The translations under genes were made by a program, and so were the position numbers. The notes below the pieces were generated by a model, which saw only the letters and a list, made by a program, of their open reading frames with translations, was not told where the DNA came from and searched no databases. 60,194 bases of DNA from a virus: positions 1 to 60,194 of IMG/VR virus record IMGVR_UViG_3300001450_000036. One strand, written 5' to 3'. Positions within the stretch are counted from its first letter, which is position 1. Every line of letters begins with the position of its first letter. Positions 1-6,610 of the stretch are shown in pieces.

Positions 1-457
1 TAACTTTAATACTTGTAACGTCAGACCCTAAACATATCAAACCAAGGACTTTATCTGTTTTCCTATCTCTTACCCAGAATTTCATATTACGTCCAGGATT
101 TGCAACCCATTCCATTGTGTGGATAAGTTTACGGTAGTTTACCCATTCTGTAACCCCTTTTCCTGGTGTTGCCATTACAACATAAGGTTCTAAATCTTCA
201 ATTTGTTTTATTGTATGTTCTACATCATCCATATCTGATGGTACCCATAGATTTTTTCGATAATCATATAATTTATTTTTTACCTTTTCCATTTTACCAC
301 CCTTATTCATTTCTTGCCACTTTTTATAAAGTGTTTGTTCTTCTACAGACATTTCTTTAAGCATGTCCAAATTATCTATAAGATTTTGTTTGTTTTCCTC
401 AAAATTAAAAGACTCTTCAGCTTCTATAATGTCAAATATTGTTGTTTGTTCTCCCAT
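1..457 (-). CDS. Partial conserved phage protein, possibly DUF4338/DruA-like
   Basis: An open frame starts at the ATG at 457 and runs off the left edge of the window without a stop (about 152 codons visible). The first 60 residues are acidic and helical. The visible end contains WVRDRKTDKVLGLICLGSD, a 'charged loop, K-x-LG-x-I-x-L-x-SD' strand pattern that resembles my memory of DUF4338 (DruA) and Mom-like GNAT-related proteins of large phages. That assignment is a tentative recollection, because the diagnostic C-terminal half lies outside the window. The gene diverges from the small membrane protein at 542. None of the TATTTAT elements seen at other gene heads lies in front of it. Coding status is well supported; function is uncertain. 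Confidence 0.6.
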   Translation of the reverse strand, partial: MGEQTTIFDIIEAEESFNFEENKQNLIDNLDMLKEMSVEEQTLYKKWQEMNKGGKMEKVKNKLYDYRKNLWVPSDMDDVEHTIKQIEDLEPYVVMATPGKGVTEWVNYRKLIHTMEWVANPGRNMKFWVRDRKTDKVLGLICLGSDVTSIKV

Positions 458-516
458 ATGGTAATAATAATATATTTTAATAGGTATTTCAAGTTTTATT
501 TACTTGTTAAATTTTA

Positions 517-529
517 CTATTTATATTTA
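517..529 (+). promoter_or_regulatory. TATTTATA element upstream of the 542 gene
   Basis: CTATTTATATTTA is followed by AAAGAAAAAACC and then the ATG at 542. The same 13 bases occur at 1748-1760 in front of the other nearby plus-strand gene. This is a member of the recurring coding-strand TATTTAT(A/T)A motif described in the findings. A promoter role is inference. Confidence 0.5.
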
Positions 530-541
530 AAGAAAAAACCA

Positions 542-781
542 ATGGCGTGTAAATCTTGTAAGAAAACAAAAAAAATGAGGGAGACTATTGATGGTGGTGT
601 TGATTCCTTTCAAGAAAAAATTAATCAGAGAAAAAAAGAGATTGAGTTTATCAACGATAACATAGACCCAAAAGTTCTTCTTACCTCTAGTATTGAAAGA
701 TTTGTACTTATTCTTTTTGCTTGGATTCCCTTAGGTGTTGGTTACTTAACCATTGTGAGATGGTTTATTTCACTATTTTAA
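542..781 (+). CDS. Small CxxC protein with C-terminal membrane segment
   Basis: A 79-residue protein. The frame is open further upstream to 314, but the ATG at 542 is preferred because it follows the TATTTATA/AAAG leader and because the upstream frame lies opposite the partial gene. It begins MACKSCKKTKK with a CxxC pair, has a charged helical middle, and ends in one strongly hydrophobic segment (about residues 54-78), so it is probably tail-anchored in the host inner membrane with the CxxC head in the cytoplasm. Its stop overlaps the stop of the convergent dnaJ gene. I do not recognise the family. Confidence 0.65.
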   Translation: MACKSCKKTKKMRETIDGGVDSFQEKINQRKKEIEFINDNIDPKVLLTSSIERFVLILFAWIPLGVGYLTIVRWFISLF

Positions 782-1785
782 TTAAAATTTTCACTTCTTA
801 GTAATTCTTCTAGTAGTTGTTTCTCCTTATCGTTTATTTTTTCTGGTGATATAATCTGTGGTTTAACATATAAGTCACCGTAACTTTGATTTGGTCTTTT
901 TAATCCTTTACCTCTAAGGTTAAATGTTTGTCCTGGTTTACTAGCTGTAGGGATTCGTACACTTAATGAGGAATTAAAAAATGGTACATTTACACTGGTC
1001 CCAATTATTAGTTTTAATAAGGGTATTTTAGGTTCATAGACTAAATCTTGGTTTATAACTTTAAAATCTGGATGTTTACGTATAACAACTTCTATCTGTA
1101 AGTCTCCGTTTTGACCATTATGTATCTCATTACCCATAGACCTAAACGAGTATAATTGTCCAGTCATAAGTTCACCAGGTACCTTAAAATCTATAATATT
1201 ATCTTCTGATATTAAACCTTCTGACTTACATGTATTACACGCTTTTAAAATATGTTTACCTTTACCATTACATGCCCTACATGTTTGGGTCATAACTTGC
1301 CTAAAAAAAGCATTCCCTACCATTTGTTCAGTCTGTCCTCTACCATTACAATAACCACACATATTACTTTCACCACCTGACCCATGACAAGTACGACACA
1401 AAACTTTTCTTTTATATTTTAATTTTTTAACCACCTCAAAATAGACTTCATCTAAACCAACAATTAACGGTATACTTAGGTTACCTCCTTTTTTAATATT
1501 TTGTCGTTGTTTTCTTCCTTGTTGCCCACCAAAGAATTGGTTAAACACATCTTCCATATTGGGGCCTCCTCCGTGATTAAACGGATTTTGTCCCTGATGG
1601 TCGTATTTCATTCTTTTTTCGGTGTTACCTAAAGTATCATAAGCTTCTGACATTTCTTTAAAAACTTTTTCATCACCACCTTTATCTGGGTGATGTGTTT
1701 TAGAAAGTTTTCTAAAAGCCTTTTTTATTTCATCTTGTGATGATTCTCTATTTATATTTAGGATTTTATAGTAATCTTTATTCAT
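778..1785 (-). CDS. dnaJ: DnaJ/Hsp40 co-chaperone, phage-encoded
   Basis: A 335-aa type I DnaJ. The J domain (about 1-65) has HPD at 32-34, the motif that stimulates DnaK ATPase. A Gly/Phe-rich linker (about 65-92) follows, then a zinc domain with four CxxC motifs (Cys130/133, 143/146, 169/172, 183/186), then the two C-terminal substrate-binding domains. All expected parts are present and the length is slightly below the usual 370-380. No DnaK or GrpE gene is in the window, so it presumably works with the host DnaK, perhaps in replication complex remodelling or virion protein folding. Its ATG at 1785 abuts the ATG of the divergent gene at 1786. A TATTTATTA element lies 14 bases upstream, inside that gene. 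Confidence 0.95.
   Translation of the reverse strand: MNKDYYKILNINRESSQDEIKKAFRKLSKTHHPDKGGDEKVFKEMSEAYDTLGNTEKRMKYDHQGQNPFNHGGGPNMEDVFNQFFGGQQGRKQRQNIKKGGNLSIPLIVGLDEVYFEVVKKLKYKRKVLCRTCHGSGGESNMCGYCNGRGQTEQMVGNAFFRQVMTQTCRACNGKGKHILKACNTCKSEGLISEDNIIDFKVPGELMTGQLYSFRSMGNEIHNGQNGDLQIEVVIRKHPDFKVINQDLVYEPKIPLLKLIIGTSVNVPFFNSSLSVRIPTASKPGQTFNLRGKGLKRPNQSYGDLYVKPQIISPEKINDKEKQLLEELLRSENFN
1748..1760 (+). promoter_or_regulatory. TATTTATA element upstream of the 1786 gene, inside dnaJ
   Basis: CTATTTATATTTA, identical over 13 bases to the copy at 517-529, lies 25 bases before the ATG at 1786 and within the dnaJ N-terminal coding sequence on the other strand. Identity to another gene's leader inside coding DNA argues for a functional signal; a promoter role is inferred. 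Confidence 0.5.
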
Positions 1786-2421
1786 ATGGTTTATAATCGT
1801 AATAAATACAAAATTGTTTTATTTAGAAATGGTGAAAGAAACAAAGTTTTTTTCTCTTCTAATAGTAAAAAAAGTATTTTAAAAAAATATAGTAAATTAA
1901 TTGAAGAAAAAAAGCCTAAATTCATTACAGAATACATCTCTAGAAAAAAAGTTATGTTCGAGTTGGGTGTTGTGACTACTGTTGAGTCTGAAAATGATGT
2001 TTATAGTAAGGATGAGTTAGGTAGAGTTAAAAAGGTTGAGTTAGGTGAATCCGAATACAACATTTTAAAAATGGTTCCTTACTGGAAAGAAGAATTGGTT
2101 TATGACCATACCACCAAATCTAAAATTAAATTTATTTCATTAATGGATACCTACCTATCAGATTCCAGTTTTAAACAAATTTTCACTTTAAATAATAAAC
2201 TAATAATACAAAATGATAATGTTATTAATTTATTTAGTCTTAAGACGGTTCAAGACTGTTTAAGATTACTTGGTGTTATTGAACTTAATTTTATAGACAA
2301 TGGTAGATTTGATTGTTTATTGGTTTCTGATAATTCAACCGTTCAACGTAAACAATTGTACGATTTATTGGTTGGTTATGGTTTTTCTAGAGAGTTCTTA
2401 CGTAAACAATATACCTACTAA
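1786..2421 (+). CDS. Hypothetical protein, 211 aa
   Basis: A plus-strand gene whose ATG directly abuts the dnaJ start codon. The product is Lys-rich at the N-terminus (about 1-55), followed by a mixed alpha/beta region, with no signal peptide or membrane segment. The first residues (KYKIVLFRNG) look like a small beta-strand module, and the C-terminal part (about 150-211) alternates strands and helices around LLVGYGF. I do not recognise a family. The last bases overlap the stop of the convergent 2418-2651 gene. Sustained coding-like composition over 211 codons supports it as real. Confidence 0.75.
   Translation: MVYNRNKYKIVLFRNGERNKVFFSSNSKKSILKKYSKLIEEKKPKFITEYISRKKVMFELGVVTTVESENDVYSKDELGRVKKVELGESEYNILKMVPYWKEELVYDHTTKSKIKFISLMDTYLSDSSFKQIFTLNNKLIIQNDNVINLFSLKTVQDCLRLLGVIELNFIDNGRFDCLLVSDNSTVQRKQLYDLLVGYGFSREFLRKQYTY
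1800..1809 (-). promoter_or_regulatory. TATTTATTA element upstream of dnaJ, inside the 1786 gene
   Basis: GTATTTATTA on the minus strand, 14 bases before the dnaJ ATG at 1785 and within codons 5-8 of the divergent gene. It is a strong example of the motif because it does not lie in AT-rich intergenic DNA. Confidence 0.5.
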
Positions 2422-2651
2422 ATTTTATTAAAAATGTATTCCACCTCATTTATGTTTAGTGAAACCATTCTTTTACTTCTATCTACCCTAACATCAACAA
2501 ATTCTTCTATTTCCATTAAAACTCTTTTAAAATCTTGGTTTTTAATATCTATAGTTACAGTAGATTTTATTATGTTTTTATTACTTGTTAGTATTTCCGC
2601 GATGTTAGCACAGTCTTTAAGATATATAAACTCTTTTTTATTTTCTTCCAT
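2418..2651 (-). CDS. Hypothetical protein, 77 aa
   Basis: A small soluble acidic/basic protein. The first third (KDCANIAEILTSNKNIIKS) is helical; the rest alternates strands (TVTIDIKNQDF, VDVRVDRSKRMVSLNINEVEYIF), suggesting a compact alpha/beta fold. The ATG at 2651 follows an A-rich stretch. It lies downstream of the 156-aa gene with an 84-base gap, and its stop overlaps the plus-strand 1786 gene by four bases. Family not recognised. Confidence 0.6.
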   Translation of the reverse strand: MEENKKEFIYLKDCANIAEILTSNKNIIKSTVTIDIKNQDFKRVLMEIEEFVDVRVDRSKRMVSLNINEVEYIFNKI

Positions 2652-2735
2652 AACCCCACATTTGTATTTTTATTATTTCTAATTTCAGATTTTTTTATCT
2701 TTTTAATATTTTTAATAAAATTAGTTTTATGGGTC

Positions 2736-3206
2736 TTAAGTTGTAACTGGTCCTTTAGTATCTCCCTGTTGAACCAATTCGGTATCTGTTTTTCCTCCAT
2801 CTAAATCTTTTTTAAATTGTGGGTAAAAGTTAATATTAACATCTCTTAGAGATTCTAAATTATTTTCATGAAATACTTTTTGTAGTTCCATCATTTTTTT
2901 ATTTAATAACGCGTTTTTTTCTTCAACATCAGTATTCCACTTAATAACCTTTTTAATTTCTTCAACTAAAATATTAGTGTTTTTTTCATCAAATAAACTA
3001 TAGAATGAAATTAGTTTTGAGTTTTTATCACTACTATTAACTTTCATCTGTACTACACTACCTTCCTGTGTAGTGGTTTTTTGTTGTAGTATTTTTTTAT
3101 CTTCCCAACTTAAAGGTAATTTTAAATCGATAATTATAAAATCTTCATGTATTCTTATTCCGTGGAATAATTTTTTAAATTGTGATATTTCTGAATAAAG
3201 TGACAT
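2736..3206 (-). CDS. Hypothetical protein, 156 aa
   Basis: A soluble protein whose N-terminus (FKKLFHGIRIHEDFIIIDLK) predicts strands. A central variable part is followed by a long amphipathic helix (about 88-125, rich in E, K and L), then a polar tail ending in GDTKGPVTT. It starts three bases after the stop of the small membrane-protein gene at 3210-3389, so it is probably co-transcribed with the minus-strand cluster 3768 to 2418. No recognisable domain. Confidence 0.65.
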   Translation of the reverse strand: MSLYSEISQFKKLFHGIRIHEDFIIIDLKLPLSWEDKKILQQKTTTQEGSVVQMKVNSSDKNSKLISFYSLFDEKNTNILVEEIKKVIKWNTDVEEKNALLNKKMMELQKVFHENNLESLRDVNINFYPQFKKDLDGGKTDTELVQQGDTKGPVTT

Positions 3207-3209
3207 AGG

Positions 3210-3389
3210 TTAGTAAATTAAATAAGTTATAAAGTAGGATGTGGCAATACCTAGTAGTATTAAATCAATTTTATTTAGGATATATTTTGTTGGTTCTGTT
3301 GAAAACAATTTAACCACAAATAGAAATAACTGCCTAATAATTATTAGTATTGAAAATATAAAGACTAGTGTGAAGACCCAATTATTCAT
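3210..3389 (-). CDS. Small two-segment membrane protein, 59 aa
   Basis: A short gene read directly from the sequence: ATG at 3389, TAA at 3210-3212. The product is very hydrophobic, with a first membrane segment at about residues 4-28 (WVFTLVFIFSILIIIRQLFL) and a second at about 41-58, joined by a short polar loop with STEPTKY. The ATG follows immediately after the TAG of the histone-like gene with no gap, which supports translational coupling. Function is unknown; small hydrophobic phage proteins of this shape include holins and superinfection-exclusion proteins, but nothing here decides between them. Confidence 0.6.
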   Translation of the reverse strand: MNNWVFTLVFIFSILIIIRQLFLFVVKLFSTEPTKYILNKIDLILLGIATSYFITYLIY

Positions 3390-3563
3390 CTATTTTTTAC
3401 TTTCTTCTAAAATTTCTTTTCTTAGGTCTTGTAATAGAGCTTTTAACTCTTGTGCAGATTTTCTTGCTCTTACACCAGCACTTTTATTTTGTTTTTCAAA
3501 AAATTTTTCACTATCCACTTTTACACTTGTTACTAAATTTTCAATTTTATTTAATGTTTCCAT
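3390..3563 (-). CDS. Histone H1-like (Hc1-type) DNA-binding protein
   Basis: A 57-aa gene (ATG 3563, TAG 3390-3392) that resembles the Hc1-like histone proteins common in Bacteroidota. The N-terminal helix (METLNKIENLVTSVKVDSEK) is followed by a 'K-S-A-G-x-R-A-R-K' stretch (residues 27-35) and a basic C-terminal helix (QELKALLQDLRKEIL) ending in KK. In the family the 'AG-x-R-x-RK' segment is the conserved basic core and the protein binds and compacts DNA. A phage copy could coat phage DNA or reorganise the host nucleoid. It abuts the downstream membrane-protein gene and overlaps the upstream 73-aa gene by 17 bases. The family call is from memory of the pattern and is fairly confident. Confidence 0.75.
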   Translation of the reverse strand: METLNKIENLVTSVKVDSEKFFEKQNKSAGVRARKSAQELKALLQDLRKEILEESKK

Positions 3564-3768
3564 CTTTATTTTTATTTTCTTTGTTTATATAAGACTCCCA
3601 CATCGCTATGGAATTGGTTGTCTTACTTAGTTTATTAACTAACTTTATAGAGTTTTTCACTGTCTCTTCAGTTGTATAATCGTTTCTATTTAAAACTTTT
3701 TCTAATTCATTTTCTAACTTTTGTTTTTTTAGAATTAATTCGTTTGTTATAATATTAATTATTCTCAT
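3547..3768 (-). CDS. Hypothetical small coiled-coil protein, 73 aa
   Basis: Almost wholly helical and charged, with a likely coiled coil at about residues 8-55 (NELILKKQKLENELEKVL) and a Lys/Asn-rich tail (KENKNKDGNIK). The final 17 bases overlap the start of the histone-like gene, which suggests an operon. A weak CATTTATTAA variant of the recurrent upstream element lies at 3778-3787. Family not recognised. Confidence 0.6.
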   Translation of the reverse strand: MRIINIITNELILKKQKLENELEKVLNRNDYTTEETVKNSIKLVNKLSKTTNSIAMWESYINKENKNKDGNIK

Positions 3769-3789
3769 GATTTAAACTTAATAAATGTT

Positions 3790-4266
3790 TTAGTAGGTGT
3801 CAAGTTTTTTATTCTCTAAACTTCTATCCAAAAGAATATACATCTCTAGTAACATATCTAATTCTGATTTAGTTTTTTTTGTGTGAAGGGTAAATAGATG
3901 TAAAAAGAAATTTTTTAATTTTTCCGCATTTCCTATATCAGTATAAAAAGACTCCTTAAATAAATTCCAAAGGTAGTCTCTATGTTCACCTACTGGTTCA
4001 AAAAATATATTTTCTCTGGTAAAATTATTAATTGTTTTAGTCCAACACCAATCAAAATGACCTTTAACATCTTCCTCTTTATTTATAACGTCATCCCCTA
4101 AATATGTTGTTTTTATTAAACCATATACAGAATTTATAAAATCAGAAAACAGTTCACTTCTTTCGTGATTAATATTGTGGACCTTAACCCACAAATTAAT
4201 GTTGTCACGACTTACGTGTTCGGTAACATACCTTAAAAACTGTTCTGGTGATACTTTTTTTCCCAT
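3790..4266 (-). CDS. Hypothetical protein, 158 aa
   Basis: A soluble, mostly helical protein rich in aromatic residues (FDWCWTKTINNF, DYLWNLFKESFY). It begins MGKKVSPEQFLRYV and ends in a charged helix (LDMLLEMYILLDRSLENK). No signal peptide, membrane segment or known motif is visible. It is separated from the 306-aa gene by 49 bases that contain a TATTTATTA element, so it may head the small-gene cluster running down to 2418. Function unknown. Confidence 0.65.
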   Translation of the reverse strand: MGKKVSPEQFLRYVTEHVSRDNINLWVKVHNINHERSELFSDFINSVYGLIKTTYLGDDVINKEEDVKGHFDWCWTKTINNFTRENIFFEPVGEHRDYLWNLFKESFYTDIGNAEKLKNFFLHLFTLHTKKTKSELDMLLEMYILLDRSLENKKLDTY

Positions 4267-4303
4267 ATCTTTTAATATAATAAAGATAGCAAAAAAAGTA
4301 AGA

Positions 4304-4312
4304 TAATAAATA
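4304..4312 (-). promoter_or_regulatory. TATTTATTA element upstream of the 4266 gene
   Basis: CTATTTATTATCTTAC on the minus strand, 37 bases before the ATG at 4266. The spacing is longer than at most copies. Part of the recurrent motif set; role inferred. Confidence 0.4.
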
Positions 4313-4315
4313 GAG

Positions 4316-5236
4316 TTATTGGGTGATTTTATTATAGTTCCACAATTTTTTCATCTCTTGTACATCTTCGGATACTTCTTCCTTAACTTGTACTACTTTT
4401 TGTACGTCAGGTGTAAAACCTCTTAAGTTTGTCATTGATGCTTTTTCTTGTGCTATTTTTTCTTTTCTTCTCTCTACAGATTTTTTTATTTTTTCTCCTA
4501 ATTTACTAGGGACTACATTTCCTAACGCTTCACCATCTTCATCCGTTTGAGCGTTTCCTGTTTCACTAGAACCTTCTAGGTATTTTGTTAACCTATCCAT
4601 GTTTTGGTTGTGTACGTCAAAGTCTTGAAGTCCTGGGTACGCAAAATCTTCCACAAACTCTTCGTCTTCTGTAGTGTTTCTATACATAGGTGATTCATAG
4701 TCTGTTTTAGAATTATTTTGATTAGGAAACTCTGGATTTGAGTTATCCGGCACATTCATATAGTCTTTTAGTTTTTTTGCTAAGTCTTTGTGGTAGGAAT
4801 CAGTTTCTTTTTTTGATGTCTTGTAAGCTTTTTCGAACGCATCGTATCCCGGTAGTGAAGCTTCTTTTAATCTATCTTTTAATTTTTTACCAACAATTTT
4901 CTGAATTGTTTGTCTAGTAGATTCATTGGTTATTGATTTTTCTTTTTTACTTTCTTCTATAACCTCTTTTACCATGTTATCTATTGTGTTTTCTAACACC
5001 ATCTTTTCAGCCATTTCGTCAGCAACAGCTTTTAATGCCTCTTCTATAACTTCTGTAGTTTCTTCTTTACCTTCAGCTATTCTATTGTTTCTAAACTCTA
5101 ATCGGTCTTTTTCTATTTCCATAGCATTCATTTCCACACCTTTATTATCTCTAGCTAGACTATGGTTCTCACCAATTCTATCTACAGCTTGTTTTATTAT
5201 TTTTGTTAAATCCGGTTTTTCTGCTAATATTGACAT
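4316..5236 (-). CDS. Acidic helical protein, probable virion or head-core component
   Basis: A 306-aa highly charged protein, predicted almost entirely helical in its first 160 residues (long E/K/A-rich stretches such as EEALKAVADEMAEKMVLEN). A low-complexity polar middle (about 165-215: Asn, Pro, Asp, Glu) is followed by another basic helix (KLGEKIKKSVERRKEKIAQEK). There is no enzyme motif, signal or membrane segment. Composition and position beside the EATT-motif protein suggest a structural or scaffold/core role; this is inference only. A TATTTATA element lies 14 bases upstream of the ATG, and the gene ends 49 bases before the next. Confidence 0.7.
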   Translation of the reverse strand: MSILAEKPDLTKIIKQAVDRIGENHSLARDNKGVEMNAMEIEKDRLEFRNNRIAEGKEETTEVIEEALKAVADEMAEKMVLENTIDNMVKEVIEESKKEKSITNESTRQTIQKIVGKKLKDRLKEASLPGYDAFEKAYKTSKKETDSYHKDLAKKLKDYMNVPDNSNPEFPNQNNSKTDYESPMYRNTTEDEEFVEDFAYPGLQDFDVHNQNMDRLTKYLEGSSETGNAQTDEDGEALGNVVPSKLGEKIKKSVERRKEKIAQEKASMTNLRGFTPDVQKVVQVKEEVSEDVQEMKKLWNYNKITQ

Positions 5237-5250
5237 AGTTTCTTTTTTAT

Positions 5251-5258
5251 TATAAATA
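5251..5258 (-). promoter_or_regulatory. TATTTATA element upstream of the 5236 gene
   Basis: TATTTATAATAAAAAAG on the minus strand ends a few bases before the ATG at 5236. It is one of the clearest copies, with the A-rich run and G that follow in several other leaders (38737, 55329, 59070). Confidence 0.55.
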
Positions 5259-5263
5259 TCTAT

Positions 5264-5974
5264 TTATTCGTATTTACCTCCCACATTGGAACCCATCGTA
5301 TATATTTTCCCTATGGGTGTATCCATTTTTGCTGTCCCGACTAAACTCGTTATCGGAGATTTGTAAATACTTCTTCTTATTATTTCTTCTATTTCGTTTT
5401 TTACTAGTTGTTTTATATGGTTTTTGTCTTTACCAGTTTTTTTAGCTACTTCAGTTATAGCTTTTTTTATTTTTTTATTTTCAGTTAAATCTAAAGCGTT
5501 TATATCACCTTGGTTACAGTACGGAAAAGTTTTACATCTATCTTTTATTTTTACGAATTTTCCACCTGGCCACTGGGTTTTTGCTCTACCCCTCCAATTC
5601 TTTAAATTTTTTGCTAGGAATGCTGGTGTCGAATATTGTCCAGAACTTGATGCTGTTGTTGCCTCGTCAAACTCTTCTTTTTTCTTTTTCTTTTTTTTAT
5701 TAGTAAACCTAGGGTCATATCCCATTGGTACCATGAATGCTCCAGCACTCGCTGCTGTTGTAGCTTCTTCCATTTCACTTTCTGTTGTTTTTTTCCACTC
5801 CTCGTGTGTCTCTTGGGGGTGTATTTCATTACAGTTATGTTCTTCTTCTAACTCATACCCACTCCTTATGTCTTTAGGTACTAATTGTTTTGCTTTTAAA
5901 GTATCACCACCTTCACTACCTAGTTTATTAAGTGATGATTTTATACTTTTTCTTAAATTATCTTTAATCCCCAT
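5264..5974 (-). CDS. Virion-type protein with duplicated EATT motif
   Basis: A 236-aa protein. Two copies of a short motif stand out: EEATTAASAGAFMVPMGYD (about residues 69-87) and DEATTASSSGQYSTPAF (about 103-119), separated by a Lys-rich run (NKKKKKKKEEF). A conserved-looking block follows (WRGRAKTQWPGGKFVKIKD, then CKTFPYCNQGD with two Cys), then a helical basic region (about 165-205). I recall related 'EATT-x-x-S-x-G-x-Y-x-x-P' segments in structural proteins of large marine phages, but cannot name a family. The motif may be a binding peptide or a prohead-protease site; this is inference. The stop of the upstream 80-aa gene lies one base away. Confidence 0.7.
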   Translation of the reverse strand: MGIKDNLRKSIKSSLNKLGSEGGDTLKAKQLVPKDIRSGYELEEEHNCNEIHPQETHEEWKKTTESEMEEATTAASAGAFMVPMGYDPRFTNKKKKKKKEEFDEATTASSSGQYSTPAFLAKNLKNWRGRAKTQWPGGKFVKIKDRCKTFPYCNQGDINALDLTENKKIKKAITEVAKKTGKDKNHIKQLVKNEIEEIIRRSIYKSPITSLVGTAKMDTPIGKIYTMGSNVGGKYE

Positions 5975-5975
5975 T

Positions 5976-6218
5976 TTATCTTACTCTTTTTATTTCTGAT
6001 TGCCACATACTACGTCTAAACCAGAATGTTTTATATAGTTCCAACATAACTTTACTGACGATATCTACAATTTCTGTTCTAGTATTTCTACCACTTTTAA
6101 TTTCTTTTGCTACAACTTTTTGGACCTCACTTTTAAATTGTGGTTTAGACATGAAGTCTTTAATTTCTTTTCTAGCGATTCTTGCTATTTCGTCTTTATC
6201 GGTTTTTGTTAGTGCCAT
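5976..6218 (-). CDS. Small basic helical protein, 80 aa
   Basis: Begins MALTKTDKDEIARIARKEIKD and is predicted to be three amphipathic helices with many Lys/Arg. The C-terminus is basic and aromatic (KTFWFRRSMWQSEIKRVR). It could bind DNA or another virion protein; no family is recognised. It sits at the head of the 236-aa gene with a one-base gap. A TATTTATA element ends only four bases upstream of its ATG, which would give an almost leaderless transcript if it is a promoter. Confidence 0.65.
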   Translation of the reverse strand: MALTKTDKDEIARIARKEIKDFMSKPQFKSEVQKVVAKEIKSGRNTRTEIVDIVSKVMLELYKTFWFRRSMWQSEIKRVR

Positions 6219-6222
6219 TACT

Positions 6223-6230
6223 TATAAATA
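6223..6230 (-). promoter_or_regulatory. TATTTATA element upstream of the 6218 gene
   Basis: GTATTTATAAGTA then ATG on the minus strand, in the 12-base gap between the 124-aa and 80-aa genes. Unusually short distance to the start codon. Confidence 0.4.
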
Positions 6231-6605
6231 CTACTTAACGTTAGATACGACCCAAGAAGCCGTAACAATTGTTGCTGCACCTAAAAAGAAGTGAACTACA
6301 GGTTTATTATACCACTTAGGTCTCAATTCTTTTGTCAAATCTATATACAAATCTATTCTTTGATTTAATAGGTCTGTTTTTTCATTCATAAAAGCTATAT
6401 GAAGACTATCTTGTGTGTGTAGTGTTCTATAATTTATTATTTGGCCCCTAAGTAAATTAATCTCTAATTTTTGTAAACTATCAGTTTGTTCGTATACTTG
6501 AAATAATGAATCTATTTCAACCACCTCTTTTTCAGTAAAAGTATTTGTTTGTGTAAAGGCCCATACTGGTGTAAACAATAATAATATTAATACTAGTTTT
6601 TTCAT
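6231..6605 (-). CDS. Exported coiled-coil protein with C-terminal membrane segment; spanin candidate
   Basis: A 124-aa protein with a clear N-terminal export signal (KKLVLILLLFTPVWA, cleavage likely near 16-19), a helical charged periplasmic stretch (about 25-95) and one hydrophobic segment near the C-terminus (FFLGAATIVTASWVV). This N-signal / coiled coil / C-membrane layout is that of a single-protein spanin, which links the outer and inner membranes at lysis. However, I see no lipobox cysteine, so outer-membrane attachment is not explained. It is the last gene of the run that includes the amidase, which fits a lysis role. Confidence 0.6.
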   Translation of the reverse strand: MKKLVLILLLFTPVWAFTQTNTFTEKEVVEIDSLFQVYEQTDSLQKLEINLLRGQIINYRTLHTQDSLHIAFMNEKTDLLNQRIDLYIDLTKELRPKWYNKPVVHFFLGAATIVTASWVVSNVK

Positions 6606-6610
6606 TTTGG

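Noticed and set aside
774-787. Palindrome TTTTAATTAAAA at the convergent gene ends as a bidirectional terminator
   Set aside because: It has no G/C stem and no loop, and could arise from overlapping stop codons in AT-rich DNA.
2434-2682. Plus-strand 82-codon frame
   Set aside because: Antisense to the 77-aa minus-strand gene; its hydrophobic look comes from the complement of acidic and basic codons.
2588-2800. Minus-strand 70-codon frame starting inside the 156-aa gene
   Set aside because: It overlaps the ends of two better frames and has a low-complexity Lys/Asn composition; it is probably read-through of an AT-rich gap.
5424-5999. Plus-strand 191-codon frame
   Set aside because: Shadow of the EATT-motif protein on the minus strand; long Phe/Ser runs mirror the Lys run.
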